Source: Hygrophila difformis
Lineage: Eukaryota; Streptophyta; Magnoliopsida; Lamiales; Acanthaceae
Reading direction: 5' to 3'
Length of the DNA stretch: 64,000 nucleotides
Assembly (NCBI GenBank): GCA_030278955.1
Contig: JAOANR010000002.1
Location: 29,312,057 to 29,376,056 of the forward strand
A program made the position numbers and the translations under genes. The notes under the pieces are model-generated. The model ran no database searches. It saw nothing but the letters and a program-made list of their open reading frames with translations, and was not told where the DNA came from. Position 1 is the first letter of the stretch, and every line of letters begins with the position of its first letter. This document shows, piece by piece, positions 31,530 to 44,700 of this stretch.

Positions 31530-34500
31530 TGTAATACCCGGGATTTTTATCGGCGTCCAAAAGAATAAAATTTATTTCTTAATCCAATCAAGGTCGAAAT
31601 ATCTCCGAGAAGAAGAAAATAACTTATCACAATAAATTATTGCTCGGAAATGAAACGCCGATAGATTCAAAAATTCAAAATGGAATAAAAGAGGGAAAGG
31701 AAGCCCGAATACATTCTATTTAATCGAGTCAAAAGAATTGGAATTGAATTTAAGAAAGAAAAGAACTTTAATTCCAAGTACCCTTGAAGTCGGAAACGAT
31801 TTAAATAAATAAATTATTACACGGGAGTCAAAAGACGACGATTTAGAAGCCGACGAATCCAAAACCGACGGACTTAAGATTTCAAACATGAAATCAATTT
31901 AAGTCGGAATAAATTTAAGATAAAAATTTATAACCGAGAATGACCCGAAAAAAATTGGGCCCGAGAACGTAGGAGGAAAGAAACCCAAAAGAGAGCGGAA
32001 AAGGCCCAACCGAGGCGAAACGGCCCAGCCCGGGCGCAAGGCCAGGCCAGGCAACGCGCTGCCCGCGCGCCGAAGCAGCAGCCAGCAGGAAGGCTGCTGT
32101 CATAGCGGGATTTGGCCATCAATTCCACAATTTCGGGGCATAAACTTGGAAACTTACCTTACGACAATTAGGGAAGGTTCTTGGATGATTAAATACAAAA
32201 ACCCTAGCCTCTAATAAGGCTGGCAGCCGCCCCACTCCATTCCCACCTTCAAACAAATCTGAAAATTCAAACCAAAGAGAAATTGTGAGTTTTTTCGACG
32301 AAAGAACCGAACAAGGAGACAATTGGATGAAGTTTTGACACTCTACAGCCATAGGGTGGTGGTAAGCAATGGGTTTAGTCATTATTTCATAAGTTATAGT
32401 CGACCATAATGATTAACACATAGCTTTTCTACCTCTTATTCACAAATCGGGACCGGTGAGAAAGAGACGAGTAGATTGGACGTGTTCACGGACTCCGGAG
32501 GCCATCCCGATGAAATCTAAGACTTCAGATCTTAGATACTGTAAGTTGATTCTTCTCATAACCGTTTTGGTGCCCTAAAATCGAATGGAATGCAAGTTTT
32601 AGTCATCATACGAAAATCTGTCCCAAAAACTCTCCCTACGCGCGTTTTCTGAAATCCAACTTTTAAACCTTTTTCGAGCATTCAAACGGAGAAACTTAAA
32701 ACTACAAAATTGTTCCTAATGTTTTAAAGTACATTGTTTCAAATTTTCAGATATTTTCGTCGATGTTTGGTCCGTCAAATCGAATCTGGTATATTCTGCG
32801 TTTTCGTTTAAAACCGAATCTGTTGACAGTTTTGCGTGTTCGACTCCCTTGACGTTTTTCTAGTGGATCCCATCAAAACTAAACTTTTATGTAAAAATGA
32901 AAGTTGTAGCTAACTGTCTAAATATTGTGTCCGTAAAATTTCACGCGTTTTCGTTAACGTTTGTATAGTCAAAACCCATTTTGAATAGACTGTGGTTTAA
33001 AGGAAAAGCCGACAGATTTGAGTGTTCAACTTCCTTGACGTTTTTCTTAAGGATTCTTTCAAAACTAACCTTTGGTGTAAACATGAAAGTTGCAGATAAT
33101 TGTTTTGAGAAGGTGTGGTTAAAATTTCGTGAATTTTGGTTAACGTCTGTGTCGTGAAAATCGATCTCAACAGTCTGCGTTTGAAATAAAATTCTGACAG
33201 AATATGTAGGCGAACTTGATGGGCATGTTTCTACCATTTGTAGTCCGAACTAATCTTTGCAATGTAAACAAAAGTTGTAGATAACAATCTCTAGAGTGTG
33301 TTTGTAAAATCTCGTAAATTTTCGTTAGCATTTGGACTTCCGAACGCGACCTGAATATTCTGTGCTTTAAGAAGAAAATAAGAACCGATTTCCTAACTGA
33401 ACTTGATGCGTGGATCTGATCTGATCCGGAGTGTTTCCGGAAAAAATACCTCTAATAGAACTTGTTCATTTTTGTGTCATTTACATGTCTGTAAAATTTC
33501 ATAATTTTCGGAGTTCGTTTACTAGGTCGGAAACATGTTTTAAGAAGAAAATAAGAACAGATTTCCGAACGCGACCTGAATATTCTGTGCTTTAAGAAGA
33601 AAATAAGAACTGATTTCGTAACTAAACTTGATGCGCGGATCTGATCTGATCCGGAGTGTTTCCAGACAAAATACCTCTAATAGAACTTGTTCATTTTTGT
33701 GTCATTTACATGCCTGTAAAATTTCATAATTTTCGGAGTTCGTTTACTAGGTCGGAAACATGTTTTAAAACAGTTCGCTGTTACCGGAAAGTTGGCAGAT
33801 TATACTTTTTAAGAAGATCGTAAAATTTGACTTGTTTCCTTACCTGATTTCGAGAAACCTAAAACACGAATGTTGTTTGTTAGGGTGTCGTTGGTACACT
33901 GAGTAAATTTCATAGTGATCGCCTTAAGAATGAATTTTTGAAACCAAAAGGCGTAATCTGTGACGTGTACGCTTATTAAACCTTGAGATATATGGAAAAC
34001 TTTCCGTGCAACACTTTCAACAATTTTGAAAACATTGTGATTTATGATCGAGTTGGATACTATGAAATATTGATTATGTGGCTTGTGGACATAAGAGCCC
34101 AAGCGTACGACTAGCGGACATAAGAGCCTTAGTGAAACATTGATTATGTGGCTTGTGGACATAAGAGCCCAAGCGTATGACTAGCGGACATAAGAGCCCT
34201 AGTGAAATATTGACCATGAGGCTTGTGGACATAAGAGCCCTAGCGAATGGTGTTTGTATGGCTAGTGGACATAAGGGTCCTAGCGAATTTTGATTTGTAA
34301 GACTTGTGGACATAAGTGCCCAAGTGGAATACGGTGATCTCGATCATATTGAAACAACAATAGAAGAATGAAATATTAGATGTGCGAGAACATATACCTT
34401 ATCCCATGATTTTTAAAACCCTTTTTGGCTTATAATAAATTCCTTTTTGCTAATTTCTAAAAATTTATATCCTTAGTATTTGTGTACGTCTCTTTACGTT

Positions 34501-35003
34501 TAGAATCATGCCTTTAAATCCTTATTGTCAATATTGTCAAAATACATTTTCATATTATAAAATGTGCATGAGTAAAAAGGTGAATTTTTATTAGTTACAT
34601 TTTAAAACCCATTATTGTTATGTTAAGAATTAACTTACTCAGTATTTTATATACTGCTAAAACCCGTTGTTTTATTTTCTTTTACAGAGTATGAAGAAAT
34701 GGCATGAGCATGCACGCATATTGGGGCTCGGAAATTAAATTAGGAATTGTGAATGTTGTATTTTGTTAAACTTAAATTACCCACTGCGTTTTGGCCATGT
34801 CGGCCCATATTTAAATTTTCCGCTGCGACTTATTTGAATTTTACTATGTTATTTTAAAGTAAATCCTTTTGGGCTTGTTTTTAAATTATTTTTGAAATAC
34901 CTTTAGCCTTGCATCTCTCAAGCGAGCTCGAATGAACTCGTGTCTTGCTTGGGAGGTGTGGCGGTGGCATCCCGGCCCGGGTTATCAAATCCGGGGTGTT
35001 ACA
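31530..35003 (+). repeat. Element B 3' LTR (3.47 kb)
   Basis: TGTAATACCCGGG...GGGGTGTTACA, bounded by the PPT on the left and AAGGT (35004-35008) on the right. Very similar to the reassembled 5' LTR, including the roughly 225-base internal duplication and the GGACATAAG array (34078-34322). No gene inside. Confidence 0.94.
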
Positions 35004-35008
35004 AAGGT
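35004..35008 (+). repeat. Target-site duplication AAGGT, right copy (element B)
   Basis: Pairs with 2261-2265. Confidence 0.95.
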
Positions 35009-35528
35009 ATCTTCTAAAACCTGTAAAAATTTCAGACTAATTAGACTTGAAATGAATTTTTAATCTGTGTTGGACTAAACTGTGTCGAAATTGGCATTTC
35101 TAGTAGAAAACCCTTCTTGTAATAAACTCGAATTTCGACCAACTTCGAAACCTTATTTGGAGAAACTCGAAACATGAAAGTTGTTCGTAAAGGTGTTTTT
35201 AAGCTATTGGGTGAATTTTAGAATTTTTGACTGCAAGATGAAATTTTAAATTAAAAGGGCGTAACCTGTGGCGAATTGGAATTTTCGAACTTGAGAAAAA
35301 AACTCGAACTATGAAATGCGATTTTGAATCTTTTTATACGACAAACATAAATTTTCGAAAAATCCCGTTCACTAGGCTGAGCCGATATTCAAACAATTAT
35401 CTTTGAGACTGCCTCGTTAGTGGTCTCCCTACTATCTGAGATTGCCTCGTTAGTGATCTCGCGCGCTGTGTTTATTTGGACTGCCTCGTTAATGGTCCTA
35501 CGATTATTGAGACTGCCTTGTTAGTGGT
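35009..35528 (+). repeat. Element A 3' LTR, middle segment
   Basis: Continues the LTR of element A after element B. It ends with several GACTGCCTCGTTAGTGGTC-type tandem repeats (35405-35528), one of which is the GTGGT target site (35524-35528) of Athila-2. Confidence 0.85.
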
Positions 35529-35834
35529 TGATAATGGCAAAAAATGACCATTATTTTCAATCCATTTCCGTGTCTTAAACGGGCATTTGATCGCATTCCG
35601 GTCTTACATTAAGTAAGAAAGCAGTCGAATTGGACTAATTTATGCATAATTGTAAAAATAATAAGCTGGTGTGAAAAAGACATAAATATGTAATTTTATT
35701 ACATATTTATGTTAGAAAAATCCAAAAACATGAGAAAAAGAAAAGGAAACAAAAAGATGGGAAAAAGATAGAAAAGCCCACCAAAAGAAAATTTTCGGCC
35801 CATCTGGTCCAATCCAGCAGGCCCAGGAAGACCT

Positions 35835-36078
35835 TTGTCGCGGAAGCCCCTTGGCGCGATGCAGTGTTCCGCGACAAAGGCATGTTCCGCGACCAAGTGG
35901 CCCAAATGAAGAGGAGACCAGCCAAGCCCCTTGGCGCGATGACCTTTGTCGCGATGGCATGCTCCGCGACAAAGGCATGTTCCGCGACCAAGATGCACAA
36001 ATAGAGACACAAGACCCAGTCGAGAAGCCTTGCCACATGCAGTGTGTTCCGCGACCAACTTGATGCTCCGAGACAAAG
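35835..36078 (+). repeat. CG-rich palindromic array upstream of TATA (Athila-2 5' LTR)
   Basis: Repeated TTGTCGCGGA / TCCGCGACAAA half-sites in both orientations, separated by unique sequence, ending about 70 bases before TATAAATA. The 3' LTR copy is at 51096-51340. Confidence 0.9.
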
Positions 36079-36148
36079 CTGTGATGTGTGTGATGTCTTA
36101 AGACACAATGGGCTAGAATCAAGGCCCATGGGCTTAGGGTTACACTTC

Positions 36149-36156
36149 TATAAATA
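36149..36156 (+). promoter_or_regulatory. TATA box of Athila-2 5' LTR
   Basis: TATAAATA in CACTTCTATAAATATGAGG, after the first array; also at 51412-51419 in the 3' LTR. Best core-promoter candidate. Confidence 0.7.
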
Positions 36157-36816
36157 TGAGGTGTCTCCCATGAGCTAAGTGAGTTGGCCAGTAGAGAGAT
36201 TAAAATTCTTGTAGAGCTCTTGCAGGCAAGCTTAGGAGTTCCTCCTTAGGTAGAGTAGTTTAGGTTTGTTTTCATGTATTATTTAATTTTTGCTCTTAGT
36301 TTAGCTTAGTTTAGTGTTTTACTGTTCACAGTTGCTTAGATAGCCATTTTTACACCATGTTTTGGTTTCTAAACTCTTGTTTTAGGGTTTGTACTACCCA
36401 AATCATGGGTATTAACAATACCTCTTCAATAATATGGGAAAACATTCATCATTTGTGTCCCAAATCATGAAATGGGTCTCACACCCCATGGATTTATGCT
36501 TTCTTTTTCATTTTGGGGTCATTTGACCCCCATTTTGTTATTTTTATGTTTACTGTTGGCATATTATGGATAATGTTGTGTGGATGTGTGATCAAACCCT
36601 AGATTAGGACTCCTGCTTTATTTTAATATTCTGCCCATCCTTGTTATTTTTGTTTAAGCATGTTCTTCTTTATTTTGAATGTTTCTTGCTTATTTTTAGC
36701 TTAGAATAGCTTTTTGATCTGAAATAGGGTGAGATCACGCTGTTTGCATGCCACTGTTCATTTCTGCTTTTTCTGACTTTTGTCCTGAACCACCTTGGGC
36801 GCCAACCGCCTTCTGG

Positions 36817-37330
36817 CGCGGAACCACGTTCCGCGACAAAATGACTGTTACGCGACCAAGGTGTTTCAAGACACTTGTCTCCATAATTTAAAACCCTTTG
36901 TCGCGGAATACCTTGTCGCGGAGCCACGTTCCGCGACAAAACTGTCCATGCATAGCGACAAAGGAGCCAAACTCTTGCATTTTGTCTTCATGGCTTTTTG
37001 TCGCGGAATCATCTTGTCGCGGAGCCACGTTCCGCGACAAAATCCCATTCTGAGACAGAAAAATTATGCCATGTTCCTTGATCTTTGAACACCTTGTCGC
37101 GGAACCACGTTCCGCGACAAAATTTCCATGCATAGCGACAAAGGTTCAAATGCTTTAAAATTTTATGAAAACACTTTGTCGCGATGTCACTCTTGTCGCG
37201 GAACCACGTTCCGCGACAAAATCTTGCATAGCGACAAAGAAGCGTTATGCTGCCAAAAATTCTAAAAACTTGTCGGGATGTCCATGTCGCGGATCTCGGT
37301 CCGCGACAAAATTTATGATATCGCGACAAG
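36817..37330 (+). repeat. CG-rich palindromic array downstream of TATA (Athila-2 5' LTR)
   Basis: Units such as TGTCGCGGAAC-cac-GTTCCGCGACA, 11-13-bp arms around three bases, plus single half-sites GCGACAAA. The 3' LTR copy (52074-52609) has an additional 15-base unit near 52357. Confidence 0.92.
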
Positions 37331-40238
37331 GGTTCCTCTCCCTCTATTTAATCTCAAACAAACTTCATTCTCTCCCTATTTTATATTGCAACACTCACAT
37401 CATAGCCCCACGGGTTAGGATGTAACATTCTGGAATTGCAATATAGGGTGTTATGCTGCCCAAATTTTGATTCTCCATTTGCATCACTTAACTGATTGAA
37501 CCCTTGACTCATTAATGATTAAAGATTGAGATTAGCAATAATCAAACTTCAATAATCATCATGACTAAAGGACCTTTGTTCAATTGCCATTAAAACATTC
37601 TTGTATAAACAAAATCTCGATGGCTTAAACAGATAATCTGGACTGTAATTAATTATGGTAGGAAGGATTATTTAAGACCATCAATTGTGGACCCAATCCA
37701 CAACCTTGCATGAGAAACCAATGTCTCTCATACAAGGGATCTTCTTTTATTTATTATTTATTTTGTCTTCGTGTGTTGTGTGGAACCATTAGTAAAGAAT
37801 ACATCAGACTAATGTTGGCGGGTACTCCCTCATGGATAACTAGCTCGTATTCTGGGTATTAGTTACTAATTGTTATTTTGCATGGTCTGGACGATTGTCA
37901 GTGGAAGCCTTGGCGGTTCACCCATCCGGGGTTATAATAGCTGCTCGGCTGACTCCCATCCAGATACAGTTTTATTTTTATTATCTTAATTTCCAAACCT
38001 GAATCCCAATCCGTACTGGGAGTAAGTTGGCATCAGTCAATGCCAACTGATGATCATTATAGAAGGGAAGCATGTAGGTTTTTATCCGAATTCACAGACA
38101 GTGGAGGCCCAACTGGTGTTGACACCACCATTATAGGGTCTAAGCTGTCTAAATTCGCTCCATCCGAGTGATTGGGAAATTGGACAGTAGATGTTTACAG
38201 TCCACCTGATTATTCTGCCATTACTTTGGTCCCTTGACCACTTCATTCTGTGTTTCACCTTCTGTTTAGACCCGCATTTATATTTTGGGTCAATTAATTT
38301 TACACTTCCATATATCTTTATGCATGATAATATTATATACTATTGTGGTCTGTACTTATTTTGGGATCCTTCCCTTTGACAATAGAAGTCTAGATCTTAA
38401 ACAGATATTGCTTTATAAATTTCCAACAAAAACCTCTTTATAAAATCCGGATCTGAGTAAGGGATAAATTCTTCAGTTATGACTAATTCATATTCTGTCA
38501 AGGGTTGTATTTTGGGAAATTAAGAAGCAGATTCAGCGATTAGGTCTCGCCTAGACTGAAAGGGGTCTGTGTTTTAACTGAGAGTCTAGTACCTGACAGG
38601 GAATGATTTTCAAATCCATTATTTTCCAAAATTGCTGGTTGATGGAAATGTAAGATTAAGTCCTACACCGAGATGGGGTCCACTTGGATTCAAATACAGT
38701 GTAGTAAATAATCTTAGAGGAACATCATCCAGGCCTTGGTTATTTTCCAAGATAGGGTTGAGTTTTCTTTCAACTGCTATCCTCTTCTGCCAAAGCCTAC
38801 TTTTGAGTCCTGAGTGAGTGCATCCGGAACGAACTAATTTATTAGTTCGTTTCATTAGTTTGTATCTCATAATCACCCGGAAGGAAGTGAACACACTAGT
38901 GGTTCACTGAGAGCCGGGAATTCTTGATCCATACTCCTTCATTCTGATGGGGAGCTGTCTTTTACTACCAGGGTCAGATTTTCAAAACCTCCGAGTGATA
39001 GGTTTAAATGCTTTCTTTACCGCTTTCTTTTAACCGCTTTCATTAGAGGTCACTCGGTTGTATTGAGAGTTGTGTAACTGCTACTAGGATTGACAGTTAA
39101 GGGATAGTTCAGGGCTTGATTAGAATCTTTGGGTGTGACATGGGAGAGTGATAGTGGTACTTGGCATTTCAATAAATGATGTGTCGGGTGTTGCTTTTCC
39201 ACCACAGATGAAGTAACACACCCAGGCCAGGGCAGTTACGAATCTGTGGTATCTTAGAATTTGCGGTCTTAAGAACATGTAAACTCATATTGCAAGTACC
39301 TGTCTGTTAAAGGGAAAGCCTTATTGAGAGCATGAGAATTAGCTATCTGATAGAATTATCCCAAACAAAGATCTGCGTATGAAAATGGAAGTTTAATATT
39401 GCTGTATCTCACTCTTGTCCAATTTTCATTCTTTTCTTCCTGTCCTTTCTGTCTACATTGTGACTCTACTTCACGGTTGGCACAATGCACCTTTTCCCTG
39501 CTTTCGTAGATAATGTTTACTGCATTCCTAGAATAATTCTTATCCGCTTTCTAGAATAGATTTATTTGCTTTGTAGATTAATTTAACTGCTTTCAAGATC
39601 TAGTTTAAATTCCCGTCAGTAGATATTAATCATCTTTCAAACCTATTGAGCAATACGAATGGAAAATCTGGTAAAACGACGTGGGCCCTGCTTCTATCGC
39701 ACATCCTCCAGTGAACGATCCGGTCTTACTATAAATTACTGCAATTTTTGACACCGTGCGCTTTCGGGGGCACAGTTTCTTAACTACGAGCAATAAAAAC
39801 ATGACTACGTATAAATATATCCCTAATCACAACACCGCCATCATAAATTGGTTTCATTAAATAAAACCTAAACCAGGATCATGATTTTTTGGAAAATACT
39901 CATGTAGTGGGAATCTGTCAAAAAGTTTCATGGCAGGAACTCTTATGGCAAGAATTGATGAGAAGTATCATGGCATATCTGCCGGGGATCCTCAGTGTGA
40001 CAGGCTGAAGGTCAACCTATCCCGGCTATGCCATGAGATTTGTCAACATTCCATGACAGAGAGGACCACAGCGCCATTTGAAACCAACGCACCATACTTG
40101 AGTAATAAAAAGACAGTTAAGCTTAACATATATGTATCTCTAAACCCTTTCCCGTGAATCATAACTCTTTTCTTGTAATAAATCTAACCTGGTATATTTT
40201 AGAAAAAGCTCGTGGGACGGAAATTGTCAAAAGTTTCA

Positions 40239-40256
40239 TGGCGCCGTTGCCGGGGA
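40239..40256 (+). promoter_or_regulatory. Athila-2 primer-binding site (tRNA-Asp type)
   Basis: TGGCGCCGTTGCCGGGGA directly after the LTR end. Confidence 0.93.
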
Positions 40257-40399
40257 GGATGCAGCGCCGTTTTATTTAGAGAATTACATTCCTCATTGCT
40301 CCTAGAGTAGCCTATACATATAATTATAAATATTCACCTTCAGAACCACTTCTAACCTGGGGATTGTACAGGTACTGTCATTATTGAAGCCGTTGTTCT
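40257..40399 (+). promoter_or_regulatory. Athila-2 gag leader with candidate splice donor
   Basis: Short leader between PBS and gag. GGGGATTGTACAG|GTACTG (GT at 40372) is the same donor-like site as in Athila-1. Confidence 0.45.
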
Positions 40400-41773
40400 A
40401 TGCAAAGGAGGAAGCAGACGCCAGCCGAGATCCCGTTTAATTCAGAGATAGAAAAGACAGCTCGACGTCTTAGGGCGGAGACTAAACGAAGAAGGGAACG
40501 GGAACGACAGGCATTACTTTCGCCAAGCACCAGCAGCGATATTTCCGAAATGGCAAACCCTGACATCCCACCAATCATTCAACCCAATCCCCCACTTCAC
40601 AACATTGAGGAAGACCCCGAAGATGCTGATCATGATGATTTGGATGATCCCCCTCCCCAGATCATACAAGGAGGTGGGAATCCACCAAACATGGAGCAGC
40701 AGCACTTCGAGGCACCCCCTCCCAACCCGAACCAAAACCCACCAAACAACCAAAACCAACCAAATCAGCAAAATTTCCCAAACCAACAAAATCAGCAATA
40801 CCATAACCCCCATCAGAATCCCCCGAATCCGAATGATTTCAATGATCCGAGGAACTATTTCATGCCTCAGAACTACTACCCACAGCAGTACCAAGGCGGG
40901 CCTGAGAACAATCATCAAGCAGCAGCTGCTGCTGATTACATGCAGCCGATTTTAGAGCCATATCTGAACATTCCTGGACAAGCTCCATTCCTGGCCAGGA
41001 ATTTCGAACTGAAACCGGCCCTAATCAATCTAGTCCAGAGCAACCAGTTTGCCGGAGCAAGTCATGAAGATCCCCATGATCACCTGCAAACCTTACTAGA
41101 ATTGTGTGACACGATCAAAAATCGTGATGTACCCGCAAACACTATTCGACTAAGGCTATTCCCCTTCTCTCTGACAAGCGGAGCACGAACATGGTACAAG
41201 TCACTGCCCGTAAATCAGAAGTCTACATGGGAAGATGTGATCAGAAACTTCCTAGCAAAATACTTCCCGGAGTCCAAGGTGGATGAATGCCGCTCCAAAA
41301 TTGCGGAATTCAAGATGAAACCAGACGAGTCCTTGTATGATGCAAAGGAAAGATTCTTCAACCTACTCAGAAAGTGTCCTCAACATGGCTTCCATGACTG
41401 GGAGAGACTGAGAAAGTTCTACAGTGGTCTGACCCCAGCATGGAAATCCATGCTTGATGCTGCTGGTGGTCAACATTTGCTCTACATACCGATGGACCAA
41501 GCCTGGGCAAAGATTGAAGCCATGAGTGTAAACCGTTCTGTTCTAACTGATGATGGTAATCTCACTCCCCCTCGTAGTTTATGTGCTGTAGGTACAGTAG
41601 AGAAGTCAGACATTGAAAAGCTTCAAGAGCAAGTGGCAGCGTTGTCTGTAAATCAAGGAGTTGGAAGTTCTGCGCAGGGACAGCAAACTGATGTGATCTG
41701 TGGACTGTGTCAAGGTGCTCATGCAACTGACACATGCGAGCAAGTCACAGCTGAGAGCTGTAACTATGCATGA
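40400..41773 (+). CDS. gag: Athila-2 gag
   Basis: Capsid/nucleocapsid part of the polyprotein. The ATG at 40400 starts MQRRKQTPAEIPF. A Pro/Asn/Gln-rich region spans about residues 50-180. A Retrotrans_gag domain spans about 215-370 (DHLQTLLELCDTIKN, SGARTWYKSLPVN, AKYFPESKVDECRSKI). An Athila-type zinc knuckle CGLCQGAHATDTC (CX2CX3HX4C) lies near the end. The frame stops at TGA 41771-41773, after which the same frame continues for 1,528 codons as pol. TGA may be a CGA to TGA mutation or a read-through site; in Athila-1 this spot is deleted and gives no comparison. Confidence 0.88.
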   Translation: MQRRKQTPAEIPFNSEIEKTARRLRAETKRRRERERQALLSPSTSSDISEMANPDIPPIIQPNPPLHNIEEDPEDADHDDLDDPPPQIIQGGGNPPNMEQQHFEAPPPNPNQNPPNNQNQPNQQNFPNQQNQQYHNPHQNPPNPNDFNDPRNYFMPQNYYPQQYQGGPENNHQAAAAADYMQPILEPYLNIPGQAPFLARNFELKPALINLVQSNQFAGASHEDPHDHLQTLLELCDTIKNRDVPANTIRLRLFPFSLTSGARTWYKSLPVNQKSTWEDVIRNFLAKYFPESKVDECRSKIAEFKMKPDESLYDAKERFFNLLRKCPQHGFHDWERLRKFYSGLTPAWKSMLDAAGGQHLLYIPMDQAWAKIEAMSVNRSVLTDDGNLTPPRSLCAVGTVEKSDIEKLQEQVAALSVNQGVGSSAQGQQTDVICGLCQGAHATDTCEQVTAESCNYA

Positions 41774-44700
41774 GCCTTTCCAAATAGACACCCGAATTTG
41801 TCTTATTCAAACAACAACGCCTTAAACTCACATCTCTTGAACAAGCCACAGCAACAACAGTTCAACCCTCAGCAGAACCAAGGATTCAATCAGAACAGGG
41901 GCCAACATTTTCAGAATCCAGGTTTCCAACCTCAGATCCAGCAGAGGCCACCTCAGAATTTCCAGAACTTTCAGCCCAATCAGAGTTTCCAGCCTCAGTT
42001 TGTCCCAAACCAAGGCCAGTGGAATCATAATCAGCATCAAAATCAGAATCAGAATCAAAAGCCTCCTTCAAGGCTTGAGAATCTGATGACTGATTTCATC
42101 ACTAGTCAGAAAGAGATCAACAATCAACTGCAGGCCTCCATCAGAAATGTGGAGACCCAAGTTACACAGATGGCTAACGAGATGCAGAAAAGGGACAAAG
42201 GAACATTGCCTAGTACTGCGGAAAAGAACCCGCAATGCAAGGCAATAACCTTGAAATCTGGAAGAGTACTAGCTGGACCAAAGGGAGCAGATACTGGAGC
42301 GGAATTTAAAGAAGAGGATATTGTTGACAATGCTGGTAAGGAAGCTGATAATGGGAATAGAGCGGAAAAAGAGACAGCCGAATTGCAGACTGAAGCTGCG
42401 CCCGAAATGGCTGAAACAGATAAGGGTACAGGTGAAGGTACAACTTCCTTCCCTTCACCACCAAAAATTGCTAATAACAAGTACATGCCCAGGATTCCTT
42501 ATCCTGCGCGGCTTAAAAATAAAGAACATGATCTTAAATTCAAGAAATTTCTGCAACGATTAAAGTCTGTAGAGATAACCATTCCTCTCACAGAAATGAT
42601 TTCCGAAATGCCCATCTATGCTAAGTTCTTGAAAGAATTGATTTCAGGAAAAAGGCAGGTTGAGCAGGAAGAGGTAATTATTCTCAACAGCACATGCAGT
42701 GCCATCGTTCAGAGGAGAATGCCTGAAAAGAAAGAGGACCCCGGATGTTGCACACTTCCAGTACAATTCGGAAAGGCCAAAGTGAGTATGGGGCTTTGTG
42801 ATTTAGGATCAAGCATCAATGTGATGCCACTAGCTATGGCTGTTCGCCTTAAGCTTGGAGAAATTCAACCGGTCAAGATGAGACTGCAACTTGCAGACAG
42901 ATCGATCACTCAGCCCGTAGGAATCCTTAAGGATGTTGTAGTCAAAACCGGGCAGGTTCTTTTCCCGGTCGACTTCATCGTCCTCGACATTGAAGAGGAT
43001 TCTGAAATGCCGCTTATCCTTGGACGCCCATTTCTAGCCACTGGTGGTGCACTGATTGACGCTAAATCCGGAAAAGTCACCTTAAGGGTCGATGGCGAGG
43101 AGATCATCTTTGATATGGAGAAATTGCAGAAATTTCCGAATGACAGTTCTTGTTTCTCATTTGAAAATGTAATAGTTAGGGAAGAGCCAGACTCTGAACT
43201 TGATTGTGAAATGATGCTGGATGAACTATCAAAGCAGGTACTGAAGCCTGCTGGCGTGGAGCACAAAGGATGCAAAGCCGTTCACTTTGCCGATCCCGAA
43301 ACAGGGGATTTGGAGGAATTTGACGGCATCGACTTCCATGATGACGCCAACCAAGAGGAGGAAGAGGATCCTGTACTGATGCAGGATCCCGAAGGTAAAT
43401 CTGTTCTCCCACTACCCAATTCTCGCAAACTACTCCCTTCCGTTGAATGTCCACCAGAGCTTGAACTTAAAACACTACCCGATCATCTCAAGTACGCGTT
43501 TCTCGCAGAACATAAAAAGTTACCCGTGATTGTTTCGGCTAAGCTCTCCCAAGAGCAAGAAAACGCTCTGGTGGACGTTCTTAAGAAACATGTACATGCA
43601 ATAGGTTGGACAATTTCTGATATAAAAGGAATAAGCCCTTCTATTTGCATGCACAGGATTCTAATGGAAGAAGAGTTTAAACCCTCCCGTCAACCTCAGA
43701 GGCGATTGAACCCCCTTATACAGGAAGTGGTAAGGAAAGAAGTTATCAAGCTCTTAGATGCTGGTATAATCTATCCTATCTCCGATAGCAAATGGGTTAG
43801 CCCGGTGCAGGTCGTACCCAAACGAGGAGGAATGTGCATAACCAAGAATGAGCAAGGAGAAGAGGTTGCAACCAGACCAGTGACCGGATGGAGAGTTTGT
43901 ATCGACTACCGGAAGCTGAACGAGGCCACACGCAAGGACCATTTTCCATTGCCATTCATTGATCAGATGCTTGAGAGGTTGGCAGGGAGAGAGTTTTATT
44001 GCTTTTTGGATGGTTATTCTGGTTATAATCAGATTGTTATTTCCAGTGAAGACCATGAGAAAACCACTTTTACTTGCCCGTACGGCACTTTTGCCTATCG
44101 ACGGATGCCTTTTGGTTTGTGCAATGCACCTGCTACTTTTCAAAGATGCATGATGTCTATTTTCTCTGAATTTATCGAAAAATGCATTGAGGTCTTTATG
44201 GATGACTTCTCTGTATATGGAGATACGTTCGAAGATTGTTTGACCAATCTTGCTAAGATTTTAAAGAGGTGTGAGGGCACTAACTTGGTTTTAAATTGGG
44301 AAAAGTGCCATTTTATGGTCACTGAGGGCATAGTGTTAGGTCATCGCATTTCTCGTGCAGGCATTGAAGTTGATCCAGCCAAAGTTTCCATCATTTCCAA
44401 TCTCCCTCTTCCTTACTCGATCAAATCAGTTAGGAGCTTCTTAGGGCATGCCGGTTTTTACCGGCGATTCATTAAGGATTTCTCTAAAATTGCCAAGCCG
44501 CTCACTAATCTGCTTTGTAAAGAAAATCCTTTCTTAATAAATGAAGCGTGTGTCCAAGCCTTTGACACGCTCAAGAAGATGTTGGTTTCTGCACCGATAG
44601 TGCAACCACCCGATTGGTCACTGCCTTTCGAGGTAATGTGCGATGCTAGTGGTCTCGCCGTAGGCGCAGTTCTTGGACAACATAAGGATGGGAGACACTG

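Larger units (their letters stand above)
2266..35003 (+). mobile_element. Element B: gag-only (TR-GAG-like) chromovirus derivative, interrupted by Athila-1
   Basis: An LTR element with TGTAATACCC...TGTTACA ends, flanked by AAGGT. The 5' LTR is 2266-2795 plus 26591-29552 (about 3.49 kb net). The internal region is only 29553-31529 (under 2 kb). The 3' LTR is 31530-35003 (about 3.47 kb). Net size without Athila-1 is about 8.9 kb. It has a methionine-type PBS, one gag ORF and the post-pol PPT region, but no protease, RT, RNase H or integrase. The stretch after gag ends in the same bases as the pol terminus of element A (CAGTTATGGGGACATAACTG), so pol was deleted. Mobility would need enzymes from an autonomous relative. 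Confidence 0.9.
35529..40238 (+). repeat. Athila-2 5' LTR (4.71 kb)
   Basis: TGATAATGG start with the inverted repeat ATAATGG...CCATTAT, GTTTCA end, PBS next. Two arrays of TCGCGGAAC/GTTCCGCGA palindromes (35835-36078 and 36817-37330) surround a TATA box (36149). From about 37790 on it is clearly related to the Athila-1 LTR. No credible gene. Confidence 0.95.

Noticed and set aside
35699..37425. Families of 60-140-residue ORFs on both strands through the Athila-2 LTR arrays (repeated at 50960-52703)
   Set aside because: They are translations of the TCGCGGAAC palindromes (FVAERGSATR-like periodic peptides) and are open only because the unit lacks stops; no conserved protein.
38619..40157. ORFs 38619-38894 (minus) and 39930-40157 (plus), both repeated in the 3' LTR
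   Set aside because: LTR sequence just before the PBS. The plus ORF resembles a diverged tandem copy of the GTTTCATGGCGCC leader region, not a protein family.
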